Of a stretch of 64,000 bases of DNA, positions 48,988 through 58,434 are shown piece after piece. Source of the DNA: Entoloma clypeatum (taxonomy: Eukaryota > Basidiomycota > Agaricomycetes > Agaricales > Entolomataceae); the NCBI GenBank assembly GCA_963565915.1, contig OY751494.1, positions 2,294,001-2,358,000 of the forward strand. The letters are read 5' to 3'. Within the stretch, counting starts at the first letter, position 1. Every line of letters starts with the position of its first letter. Made by a program: the position numbers and the translations under genes. The notes under the pieces were generated by a model. That model saw only the letters and a list, made by a program, of their open reading frames with translations. It was not told where the DNA came from and ran no database searches.

Positions 48988-49260
48988 CTGTACCATTTCA
49001 ATCAATTCGTCGGTCACGCGTAACGGGGCTCTTGAAAACACCGGAATGTCACGTTTGTCACGCTTCCCTGAGCCCGGCGACGAATTCGGCACGCGGGATT
49101 TCCACAAATGGCACGGAGAATTTGCCAAAAATGGCACCGAAAATGACGAAAATCGGTCACTTGAGTCGACGTCACGAAAATTTTCGGCCGCGACGAAATC
49201 AAAATTTCGTCGCACCGTGTCACGCGTCACAGGCCCGACGAATTGATTGAAATGGCACAG
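48988..49260. mobile_element. MITE with TA target duplication
   Basis: A 273-base non-coding element. Its 26-base terminal inverted repeats (CTGTACCATTTCAATCAATT... and its near-perfect reverse complement, one mismatch) are flanked by TA at 48986-48987 and 49261-49262. TA duplication and such ends suggest a Tc1/mariner-type MITE. It interrupts the first bases of an intron (GGAGG-TA-element-TA-TGTCG) when compared with the intact transporter copy, so the empty site is known. Confidence 0.88.
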
Positions 49261-49282
49261 TACCTCCAAGCGGCATGACCAG

Positions 49283-49450
49283 CGCAAATTGACTCACATA
49301 GAGGCAAGATGCGAAAAAGTATATTCCTGTGACCGGCTCATAAGCAAAATTCCGAAAAATAGCAGTGTATCGTCAATACTCACCAACCGTTGCAATGATG
49401 GCGGCCATCAGAGGCCCAAGAGGAGGTTGAAGGATCAGTGTGATCACCAG
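49283..49450 (-). other. Inserted fragment of a chitin synthase gene, introns included
   Basis: The piece, about 168 bases, has no counterpart in the intact transporter copy and is flanked by CTGGT (ACCAG on the plus strand at 49278-49282 and 49446-49450). On the minus strand it encodes VITLILQPPLGPLMAAIIAT with VG, an intron of about 57 bases, then IYFFASCLY and a GTGAGT donor. The resident chitin synthase has the same segment ([18 protein letters not shown] / IYFFASFLY) with introns at exactly the same two places. The protein sequences differ clearly, so the source is another chitin synthase paralogue. Because introns were kept, it was moved as DNA and not as spliced RNA. Confidence 0.8.
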
Positions 49451-50477
49451 TTTACCGTTCATGCCGGCAAGGATTCCAGAGGCCAGCAAGGAACCAAACG
49501 CATTGCTAATAATATTTCCGCAATAGAGAATAGCGGTGCGTGAGCCGAGTTCGCTACGCTTATACCATTTGGTAAGAAGGAACTTCAGAACATGAGTTCG
49601 AGTCAAGTTTGTATGTGGTAGCTTACCAGAGAACCTGGAAAGAAAGCAGCCTCCACGAAACCAAGAAAGAAACGGGGGAGGAGAGCACTGAGAAACCTGG
49701 ACGCATTGTAAGTTGCAGAAAAACCACATGAATAGGTGATGGCCAACCCCTGGGTAACTCCTGCAGGGTAACATCAGCCAAAAATCACCATACTTGGGTA
49801 GTTTACTATACCTGTCAAGACGGAAATCATTCCCCAAACAATCATACAGAAGGGAAGATAGATTGACGGTTTGCCGATCCAGTTCAAGAACATATTGCTG
49901 AGTGGCGTGAGTACGGACGACGTTCACAAGGAACAAACGAGGGAACCTGCATGATGATATAACCGATGTAGAAAATAGATAACACAGTTGCATACTCTTG
50001 TCCTACATCCACGTTGGATAAGATTGCAAGCAGGGAGGAGGGACGAACCTTTGAGGTGCAGATCAGCTTCAAAACCTTTCAATCTGGAAGCTGCAGCATT
50101 ATTGCGGTCGATCTGGAGAGCGGATCGAAGTACACAGACAGGATGAAAGATGACGACGCACATGGTTCAGGATGTAGACTACTACGAGGATACTCATCCT
50201 CAAATCGATCTTTCACAGGAGTCTTCGCTCTAATTTGCGCCGTTCCTCTCTTCCGCCGAACTCTAGATCTGTTTGATGAATATTGGAGAAGTGTTTGCTA
50301 TCGTCAGTCGATCGCGCAGGGAAAGACATGAGGGAAAGACAGAGGTGGCGACTGGCATTAGTTAATGTTTTAAGGCCAAGATGTGGTCGGTCAGAATTGA
50401 GTGCGCCATACGGTGTCACCGCCCAGTGTCCATTGAAGTTGTTTCCGAAGATCTTCCGTAAGATTGTAGTGAATTCA

Positions 50478-50485
50478 TCACGTGA
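50478..50485. promoter_or_regulatory. TCACGTGA E-box in the divergent gap of MFS copies 1 and 2
   Basis: A perfect palindrome between the divergent start codons at 50329 and 50633. It may belong to the promoter of the intact copy. Inferred from motif only. Confidence 0.4.
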
Positions 50486-50632
50486 CTGTGTACTGGTGTA
50501 CTACCCGCTACTCGGACCTTCTTCTTCAGCAGAACCCATGTCATTCACTCGTGGCCGCATCGCGGCTTCTCCCACTCCAAAAGCGCTTCTTGCAAACCCA
50601 TTGCCGCTCTGGCTTTTCCCTCATGCTTTCCA

Positions 50633-52624
50633 CTGTGCACTCTACCGAAAAGGACCTTGGACATTTTCCAGGTCCTCGCCCATATGTTGCAGAAGCGGAA
50701 GATCCAGACGCAGTGTTCGGGGGAACAGAGGAGCGGCGCAAATTAGAGCGCAGGCTCGTCTGGAAGATCGACTTGAGGATGAGTATCCTTGTAGTGATAT
50801 ATATTCTCAACTTTGTGCGTGTTCATCTTTGCGTCTCGTATCACCCTAAGTGTTGTCTTTAGATTGACCGTAACAACGCTGGAGCTGCCAGGTTGAAGGG
50901 CTTTGAAGCCGGGCTACACCTGAAGGGTTGGTTTCTGATTCTGCTCGCCATGTGTGCATCTCTCAGGCCCATCGGCAGGGCAAGAATTTGCGACCCTACT
51001 GTCTATTCTCTATGTCGGGTATATCATCATGCAGATTCCCTCGTGTGTCCCCTCCGTCCCTCGGTAGGCTTTTCATATTGACATGACTTAGGAATATGTT
51101 CTTGAACTGGATCGGCAAACCGTCAATCTATCTGCCTTGCTGTATGATTATCTGGGGATCGATATCCGTGTTGACCGGTTTGTCTGATCACCGATAAGGC
51201 TGAATTTTGGCTGATATCACCCCTTGAGGAATCACCAAGAGGTTAGTCCATTTGCTAATGAGCAGGTTCATGCTTGACTCGTCAATACCATAGTTTTGTT
51301 GGTGCTCTCCTCACGCGCTTCTTCCTTGGCTTCGTGGAGGCTGCGTTCTTCCCAGGATCTTTGGTACGCTGGATAACTAGTTTCATTCTGAAATGAGCCA
51401 TTCAACCGATGTTCTCTTAGTTTCTTCTTTCCAAATGGTATAGGCGTAGCGAACTTGGTTTACGCACTGCTATTCTCTATTGTGGAAATCTTGTCAGCAA
51501 TGCTTTCGGTGCCTTGTTGGCATCTGGAATATTGGCTGGCATGGATGGTAAACTGGGGCATGCTGCTTGGAGGTATGTCGTCCCGGCTCTGTTTATACCG
51601 AGCTCTTATATCATATTCCAATTAGGTGGCTTTTCTTTATCGAAGGCGGGCTTACAATGGCCGTTGCTGTTGTTGCCATCTTCGTTCTGCCTGACTTTCC
51701 CCACAATACGCGTGGTCTGACCTCTCAAGAGCGTGCTTTAGCAATACGACGTATGGAGGAAGATGCGGGTGTTAGTGATGAAGGACGGACTGAACCTTCT
51801 ACCACTGGTTTTTGGCTGGCCGTCACAGACATGAAAGTCTGGTGGCTTGCGTGTACTTTGACCTCCCAGGTCGTGGCTTTGACGTTCAATGCTTACTTTC
51901 CGACATTGACCGCGACACTGGGTTACAACCCTACGATATCATTGCTATTGTGCGCGCCACCCTGGCTCTTTACCGTTGTCGTTGCCGCCTTTGTTTCCCA
52001 GTAAGCGCTATTCCCATCCTCATCCCCTTGCTAGATTGATTCGGAAATGCTCTTATCCAGTCATTCTGATAAAACTCAGGAAAGGTGTTTCCATATTATA
52101 GGTTCGTTTGGTTTGGGTATTGTCGGCTTCATCATTGCTATCAGCACGAGAGGCATCGCGCCCCGTTATGCGTCACTGTACGGTTCTCTCCAGTAGACCG
52201 CCGATAGATGTCGTTTTTGGCTCACGTTGCCAACCAAACAGGTTCCTCATGGCACAGTCTTATGCAGGACTCATAGTGTTCCTTGCCTGGATCAGCAACA
52301 TTTTTCCGCGGCCTGCGTCGAAACGCGCTGTGGCTCTTGCCCTCATAAATGCTTTTTCACAACTTGGCAACGTTGGTGGATCGTGAGTAGAAAGGACACT
52401 GCCCTGAATTAATGCTGATCGCTCTGTCTCCCTGTAGCTACGTGTGGCCCAAAACATGGGGACCCTCATACGTGAATTCCTATGCCATTTGCGCATCCAC
52501 GTCTGGCCTTGCGATCGTCATGTGTTTGTTGTTTAGGCAATATCTCCAACGATCAAACCAACAACTCGATAAAGAGGAAGCAGAGCGAGGAGAAAAGGTG
52601 AAAGGATTCCGATATACACTTTAG
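50633..52624 (+). CDS. MFS transporter, Dal5-like anion:cation symporter type, copy 2
   Basis: It starts MLSTVHSTEKDLGHFPGPRP. Segments in order: KIDLRMSILVVIYILNF, IDRNNAGAARLKGFEAGL (the conserved DRxN after helix 1), FATLLSILYVGYIIMQIPS, NMFLNWIGKPSIYLP, FVGALLTRFFLGFVEAAFFP, FLLSKWYRRSELGLRTAILY, LFFIEGGLTMAVAVVAIFVL, MKVWWLACTLTSQVVALTF, MAQSYAGLIVFLAWISN and YVWPKTWGPSYVNSYAI. Twelve membrane helices are expected. Family members (allantoate, nicotinate and pantothenate permeases) import organic anions with protons. The substrate here is unknown. Around ten introns, all of which splice in frame as far as I could follow. Confidence 0.85.
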
Positions 52625-52644
52625 TCTTTTTATGCCAGTCCTAG

Positions 52645-52962
52645 TCATACCCAATTTTTATGAGCAGCAGGATCAATTGAATATGGGGGGCATGGGCTAT
52701 CGTCTTCGTGGAGTGAAAGTGATGAATCCGATTTCATACATCTTGACCACCAGGTAGCATTAATTATTCTCCCCCTCGCCATACTATCCCCCCACCCCAC
52801 CCAGCTTCCAGATGGTCCTCGTTTCGGCTGTAGCCTAAGTAACCAGAAGTCAATGACAAAGGACCAGAAGATGGAAACTGACAACACTGTCAAGACCAGC
52901 CACCTGCCGACGAGTGCCTGTCGGCCAGTTTCAGATCTTTCCTTCCTCTTCCTCTTCCTCAA
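52645..52962 (-). other. Unassigned open reading frame with one hydrophobic helix
   Basis: 106 codons, start MRKRKRKERSETGRQALVGR, then a hydrophobic run (WLVLTVLSVSIFWSFVIDFW) and a Ser/Pro/Asp-rich end. It directly follows the MFS fragment on the same strand and may be a small membrane protein, a remnant or chance. I recognise no family. Confidence 0.3.
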
Positions 52963-52998
52963 AGTGTGAAGTGGTTGTCAGTATGAACAATGTTTAAA

Positions 52999-53499
52999 AA
53001 ATACTAAGGGACGGAGGGGACACACGAGGGAATCTGGATAATGATATACCCGACATAGAAAATAGACAGTAGGGTCGTAAGCTTTTGCCCTGCGTATGGG
53101 TCTGAGAGATGCACACACGAGGAGCGGCACCAAACAACCAGCCCTTCAGATGAGCCCGGCTTCTAAGCCCTTCGATCTGGCAGCTCCAGCGTTGTTGCGG
53201 TCAATCTAAAGACAAGAATTAGGGTGACGCGAGACGCAAGGATGAACAACGCACAAAGTTGAAAATATAGGTTATCACAAGGATATTCATCCTCAAGTCA
53301 ATCTTCCGGACGAGCCGGCGCTCTGATTTGCGGCGCTCCTCTGTTCCCCTGAATTCTGCGTCCGGATCTGTGGACGAGGACCCGGAAAATGTCCAAGGTC
53401 CTTTTCGGTCGAGCGCACAGAGGAAAGCCTGAGGGAAAAGCCAGAGCGGCGATTGGTTTGCGTGAACCGATTTGAGGTGGGAGAATAACGTGCGGTCAT
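52999..53499 (-). pseudogene. N-terminal fragment of a Dal5-like MFS transporter
   Basis: Matches about 50600-51063 of the intact copy 2 in inverse orientation, including intron sequence. The start codon is changed (AGG in place of ATG before LSSVRSTEKDLGHFPGPRP). About 16 bases are missing in the next stretch, breaking the frame. The match stops inside the third intron, after the region coding for the second helix. It is a truncated duplicate and not a gene. Confidence 0.8.
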
Positions 53500-53887
53500 G
53501 AGTTGGCAGTGCTACTGTGCTAGGTAAGAAGAAATCATGTCCGAGTAGCCGCTGTACTCACCGTAAGGTTAAGGTAGATTTTGATGAGAACTGTTCATCC
53601 CGTTCGTTCACGCTGTAGTTTCGACGGGTATAAAGGTTCACAAAGAGCTAGTTGTTGCAACTCAGAAAATCATCGCGCAGGTGCAGCATGCTTTCGACAT
53701 GGAGGCTCAGCTGGATAACCACCGCATGTCCCAACGTTGGAAAGGAGAGCTTGAGTGATGGTTTCACTGGCTAGCACTTTGAGGCAGCTGCAGAGGTGAG
53801 TGCAGATCATGTACCTCGTCTACAGGAGGTCCACGTGATCCACGCGACGCGTCTAGTACTCAATCAACAATCCCTTCGTGATGAAGC
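53500..53887. other. Intergenic, no gene seen
   Basis: About 390 bases upstream of the RING gene. A CCACGTGAT word occurs at about 53831-53839, some 50 bases before the start codon. Nothing else recognised. Confidence 0.4.
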
Positions 53888-54661
53888 ATGTCTCCTGCCG
53901 CTGACCTCCACACACACATCCAGTCAATCATAGAAGGCCTCCCGAAACTCGACTCTTACGACATCCCAGAGTCCGAAGACTCCTGTCCCATATGTCTCAC
54001 TCCATTCTCCTCCATACTCTCCGACGGCGCCGGCGTCACCAAGCTGCTCACCTGTAATCATCTCTTTTGTCGGAAGGAGTGCGTTGCTATTCATAACCTT
54101 ATAATCGCACTGAGATCAGTATTATCATTTAGCCTTGCGCAGTGGATTCAGAGTCTCGTCAGTTCTCTCTCATGCACCACTCACAAAAAGGCAATTTACA
54201 TCCGTCCAGCACGGAAACTGTCCGACATGCCGCCATGTCTTCCTGGACATAAAACCTCCATCTGAATCAGATGACGAGTCTTCCGATGGCGGAGAATATA
54301 TTCCCAACGAGGACGAGGACTATGATGACTTCGACGATGATGGTTTTCATGACACAGACGCGTTCAGTGATGCACTTGACTATGACATGGGTGTTGTGAC
54401 GGAAGACGACGAGCAGTGGGAGGACGAAGGAGGTGATACAGATGGATATATGGAGGAAGATGACGTCTCTGAATGGGATGAGGAATTCTTTATGTCGGAT
54501 GCCAGAAGTGGGATGGGGATGTCGCGTGAGTCCTGACACGACTGACACCCGATGCTGTTCTAATCTTTCCAGAACCAAAAGTCGAAGATAGTGTCTCCGC
54601 CAACGATGATGATGTCGATATCTCAATCCAAGACCGATGCGAAGCATCCAAGTTTCCTTGA
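53888..54661 (+). CDS. RING-finger protein with acidic C-terminus, putative E3 ligase
   Basis: It starts MSPAADLHTHIQSIIEGLPK. The RING is assembled over three exons: CPICLTPFSSIL, then GVTKLLTCNHLFCRKD, LAQWIQSL and HGNCPTCRHVFL. A very acidic tail follows (DYDDFDDDGFHDTDAF, then DEQWEDEGGDTDGYMEEDD) and a short last exon ends CEASKFP at 54661. It shares the pattern IIEGLP..., CPIC, CNHLFCRKD, CPTCR with the RING gene at 35463-36470, so both belong to one fungal family. The acidic tail may mediate protein contacts; the substrate is unknown. Confidence 0.72.
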
Positions 54662-54960
54662 CAGATGTCTTTATGTACCCCTATGTATTGATAATAAATT
54701 CCTTGCGGTCCGATGATCCCCAGTTCGTTTATAACAATTGCAACACCTTCCACTTACCCTTTTGCCTCCTTCAACGCTGAGTTTCATTTTGAGCGTGTCA
54801 CCCATCTCTTTGACGTTTCTCTCGTTAGAGCCCAACAGTAGAACCGCTAGATGCTGCTTGTAAAGAGAGAGATGATGTTAAGAGCGGGCGCTCGACGACC
54901 ATCCGTTGAGGAAAGCTAACGAGATTGTTGACGAGAACCTCAGGACATTAGTGGACTCAT

Positions 54961-55290
54961 CTATCCGATGGATATATGTTTCCTATACATGGAGGCATCT
55001 AGCACGGTCTCCTTCGCCTCTGTCTCCAGACCCTTGACAATGGCTCCCGCGAGCTCGGCCTCCATATCGTCCAGGCACTTTCCTACGCTCTTTCTTTCCT
55101 CAATGACCCACGTCACACGTTCGGAATGCCGCAACTTAGAATGGCGGCAGTGTTTGTCAACGCGTTGTGAGTGGATATGGGCCAGAAAGAAAACAGAGTC
55201 GGGCAGAAGTGGTATTGGATCGAGACAAAGCATCCGTGTGAGGTAGGAGGAAGATTTGAAGGTTGTAAAGGCTAGGAAGATGGGTACCAC
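54961..55290 (-). CDS. Possible short coding segment, unassigned
   Basis: 109 codons. The second half looks protein-like (RVTWVIEERKSVGKCLDD, then MEAELAGAIVKGLETEAKET), with a helical, charge-balanced composition; the first half does not. It may be the last exon of a gene whose other exons I cannot place. No family recognised. Confidence 0.3.
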   Translation of the reverse strand: MVPIFLAFTTFKSSSYLTRMLCLDPIPLLPDSVFFLAHIHSQRVDKHCRHSKLRHSERVTWVIEERKSVGKCLDDMEAELAGAIVKGLETEAKETVLDASMYRKHISIG

Positions 55291-55375
55291 AACACCAGGG
55301 TTTCATATATCAGGCATGAGCATATACTAGTAATAAGAAATCGCGTACGGATTGCGATTGACGCCATCTATGACT

Positions 55376-55868
55376 TCAACTCTTCACACCGCCAGTGTAG
55401 TCATTCGGTAGGCCCCTGCCGACCACACGACCGGACTGCAGAACCAGAACGCCCGTTTCCTGCAATTTATCGACTTCTTCGACTTCGACATGTACTTTTC
55501 TGCCCTTGAGAACCGGCCTGTTGGCTTCAGCCTGAGTGGATTCCACGACATTCCGCGCATAGTTGCTTGATACGACGTAAGTGACCAGGACAACGTGGGG
55601 AGATCCAGGCGCGGTTCGAGAAGGGCAGACGACGGACGCTGTGATGTATGCATGGACATCTAAGCGTTGACATCAACAAGATACATGGATCCCAGGCCTC
55701 GAAGAATTCCAAGTACATGGTTGTAGCGCCTGTCTGATTCATATTTTCCTAGTGAGACCGTCACACCGGCTCACTGGAGAACGCTGACAGTGCCATGTCC
55801 AGGTTTCCGTCAACGACACGAACATGATGTACAGCATGTGCGCCGTGTTTTTTTGCCTGAACGACTTG
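55376..55868 (-). CDS. Possible C-terminal exons of an unrecognised gene
   Basis: From a plausible acceptor (ATCTAG) at about 55869, the reading is QVVQAKKHGAHAVHHVRVVD and GNLDMALSAFSSEP. After an intron (about 55654-55770) it continues AYITASVVCPSRTAPGSPHV, YVVSSNYARNVVESTQAEAN and KVHVEVEEVDKLQETGVLVL, ending GRGLPNDYTGGVKS and a stop at 55376. The composition is that of a real beta-rich protein. Upstream exons are not found, so it may be a remnant. Confidence 0.4.
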
Positions 55869-56134
55869 CTAGATTGTGCCGTCTGAGAGAGTTATTATGC
55901 CCAGTGTCGGTCCACTTTCTGACGGTAGGGATGGCGGCTGGCGCTGATGAATAGTTGTAGCGACAACCGTAGGGGTCAGTGGTCAGGGATCGTAATAATC
56001 AATAGGTTACCTATGGGACGAAGGCTGAGTTAGTCAGAAAGATTCGTTTCTTAGTGAGTCAGGGTAGGGACAAGAAGGATATTGGGGTTAGGGTTCTCAC
56101 CCGCCAAACCCTACTGTTCTCCACGTCTGCTGGA

Positions 56135-58231
56135 ATGATCTTGTCAGATAGTAATCTCGAGAGCCGTCCTCTCCTTTCTTATGACCATCGTCCTGGTGAG
56201 CTCCATCGCTCTCTAGCCTTCAGCGCTTCAGCAACTGATCGCCTGCTTTATGTCAAAGTACACCACAGTGACTCGGAGCTGGAGCAAGGTTCAATCGTAG
56301 AAGAGGTCGATCGCACGAAAGCCCGCATCATCGTGGAACGGTCACTTCTCAGTAAACTCGATCGACGCATGTCGATTCTCATCCTCATATACATTCTAAA
56401 TTGTAAGTATTCGGACTTTACAATTCTGTTGGGCACCAGGCAGCCTTCACAGTCTCCAGACATCGACAGGAATAATGCAAGGTTATACCGTCCTTCCCGC
56501 CCTTTTCTATCTACCATTTCAAGACCCTTATTAGTGCAGCAAGGCTCCGTGGTTTTGAAGAAGATCTCGGTTTAATAGGTAACCAATTCGCATCGATCCT
56601 GTCGGTCCTGTATATTGGATACCTTACAATGCAAATCCCTTCGTGAGTTTTGCCCACATTATCAAATGATTGTCGATCGAACAGCAATCAGTAATATGCT
56701 GCTCAACTACATTGGGAAGCCATCCATTTACCTGCCATCTTGTATGGCTGTCTGGGGTATCATCTCAATGTCCACAGGTATTTGATATTCACTCCTCTGC
56801 CATGACAAGGTTTCTATAAAATTTGCAGGATTTGCGACAAAGTACGCATACTCCCTCCTCAGTTCTTGACGTCCCATGGGTGTCGACATTTCTGCTCAGT
56901 TTCTTTGGTGCCTTGTGCACGCGGTTTTTCCTTGGTTTCGTGGAAGCTGCCTTTTTCCCTGGAGCTCTGGTATCTAAGTCACGGCGCCAAGGTTTATCTG
57001 AAGAAGTCTAATGATGTTACCAGTTTCTTCTCTCCAAATGGTATACCCGCACCGAGCTATCTCAAAGGACTGCTCTTCTTTTCAGCGGAAGCTTGATAGG
57101 CAATGGATTTGGTACCCTGATAGCATCAGGGATCCTAAACGTGATGGACGATGTTTGGAGTTTCGCGGCATGGCGGTAAGATGATATGTTCGGCCCATTT
57201 TCAAGCTCATTCGACTGATTAGCACTATCTTACAAGGTGGCTATTCTTTGTCGAGGGCTTCATCACCGTCATCGTCGCAATCCTTGCTTTGTTTATCCTG
57301 CCTGATTTTCCAGAGAATTCTTCAGGATGGCTCACACCCACTGAACAAGCTCTCGCAGTGCAACGCATGACTGAAGACGCTGGCTTTCAGGAAGGAGCCC
57401 CAGACAGCATGGGATCGATCCCCACGGTCCAAGATCAACATGGGAAATCCTCTTCCAGTCAGATGGGTTTGCAGCTGGCACTGAGAGATTGGAAGGTTTG
57501 GTGGTTATCTTTCACGATTGGAGCGATGGCGATCTCTTTATCATTCAATGCATATTTTCCAACGTTAACCGCTACAATGGGATACAGCACGACGACGACT
57601 TTGCTACTGTGCACCCCTCCGTGGATATTTGCGACAGCCGTCGCATATTCCGTGTCAATGTATGTTTTGCTGTGCGTCCTGCCCGAGTGTACTCATCCGA
57701 TGGTGGCTAGACGTTCTGATCGTGAAGAGGAGCGGTGCTGGCATATTGCAGGTCCCTACTTCATTGGCATCCTGGGTTTCTTCATTGCAATTTGGACATC
57801 GTCGATTGGACTTCGGTATTTCTCCCTGTAAGTACATCTCGTGACCAACGGAATGGCTTGTTCGAAGGGACATTTGATCCAGGTTCCTGATGGCTCAGTC
57901 ATATGCGGGCTATGTGTGTTTTCTGGCTTGGGTCAGTGGGTCGATTTCTCAGCCAGCGTCCAAGCGGGCGGTCGCGCTCGGCTTCATAAATTCTGGAGCC
58001 ACCATCGGCAACATCATTGGCTCGTGCGTCCTCTTCCATGCCGCCCGTCCTGTCCGTTTGGTGATGCGGTTCGCTAGATACATTTGGCCATCGGTGTGGG
58101 GACCAATTTATTCTCGGTCATATATCATTTGTATCTTGGCCAGTCTGGCAGCAATCAGCATGTGCTTTGTGTTCCGAGGACATCTAGCATCATTGAATGG
58201 GGATGGGGGGAGGTATAGGTATCTCCTCTGA
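56135..58231 (+). CDS. MFS transporter, Dal5-like anion:cation symporter type, copy 3
   Basis: A more distant relative of copies 1 and 2. It starts MILSDSNLESRPLLSYDHRP with a longer N-terminal tail than copy 2. Segments: LDRRMSILILIYILN, IDRNNASAARLRGFEEDLGL, FASILSVLYIGYLTMQIPS, FFGALCTRFFLGFVEAAFFP, FLLSKWYTRTELSQRTALLF, LFFVEGFITVIVAILALFIL, WKVWWLSFTIGAMAISLSF, MAQSYAGYVCFLAWVSG and YIWPSVWGPIYSRSYIICI. Compared with copy 2 the central loop has an insert (SMGSIPTVQDQHGKSSSSQ). The join KIDRxN after helix 1 and the FATK/FFGAL join are in frame after splicing. It appears intact. Substrate unknown. Confidence 0.82.
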
Positions 58232-58434
58232 AGTCTGTATTGTACATAACACAATTGAACGATTTTATGGACGGCACAAAAGAATGGGGATGTTGCCTGA
58301 GTGATGATCCGGATTGAGTACTTTGAATGAATCCTCGGTGGGATGGATGTCCCACGCGTCGAGGCAGCCCACCACCACCGCCACAGCTTCGACGCTGTTA
58401 TTCTCATTGCGTCTCTGCTGGCCAGGTATATGCG

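Larger units (their letters stand above)
47964..50329 (-). pseudogene. Decayed MFS transporter (Dal5-like), copy 1
   Basis: Closely similar to the intact copy at 50633-52624, but broken in several ways. The start MSFPARSTDDSKHFSN (50329) runs into an in-frame TGA at 50213-50215 where the intact copy has Trp. A TAG at 48812-48814 replaces an Arg codon in the segment before MKEDAGVGDEGE. About 11 bases are deleted near 48250, shifting the frame in the SKRAVA segment. A foreign piece (49283-49450) and a MITE (48988-49260) interrupt the region after NGKL. Other parts remain readable: VKVWWLSFALTSQVVALSFN and YVWPKTWGPSFVHSYAI. The stop 47964 lies 39 bases from the Ngaro element. Almost certainly non-functional. 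Confidence 0.88.

Noticed and set aside
51960..52110. A frameshift in MFS copy 2 before the ERCFH segment
   Set aside because: Moving the acceptor upstream to the site before CATTCTGATAAAAC keeps the frame and matches copy 3.
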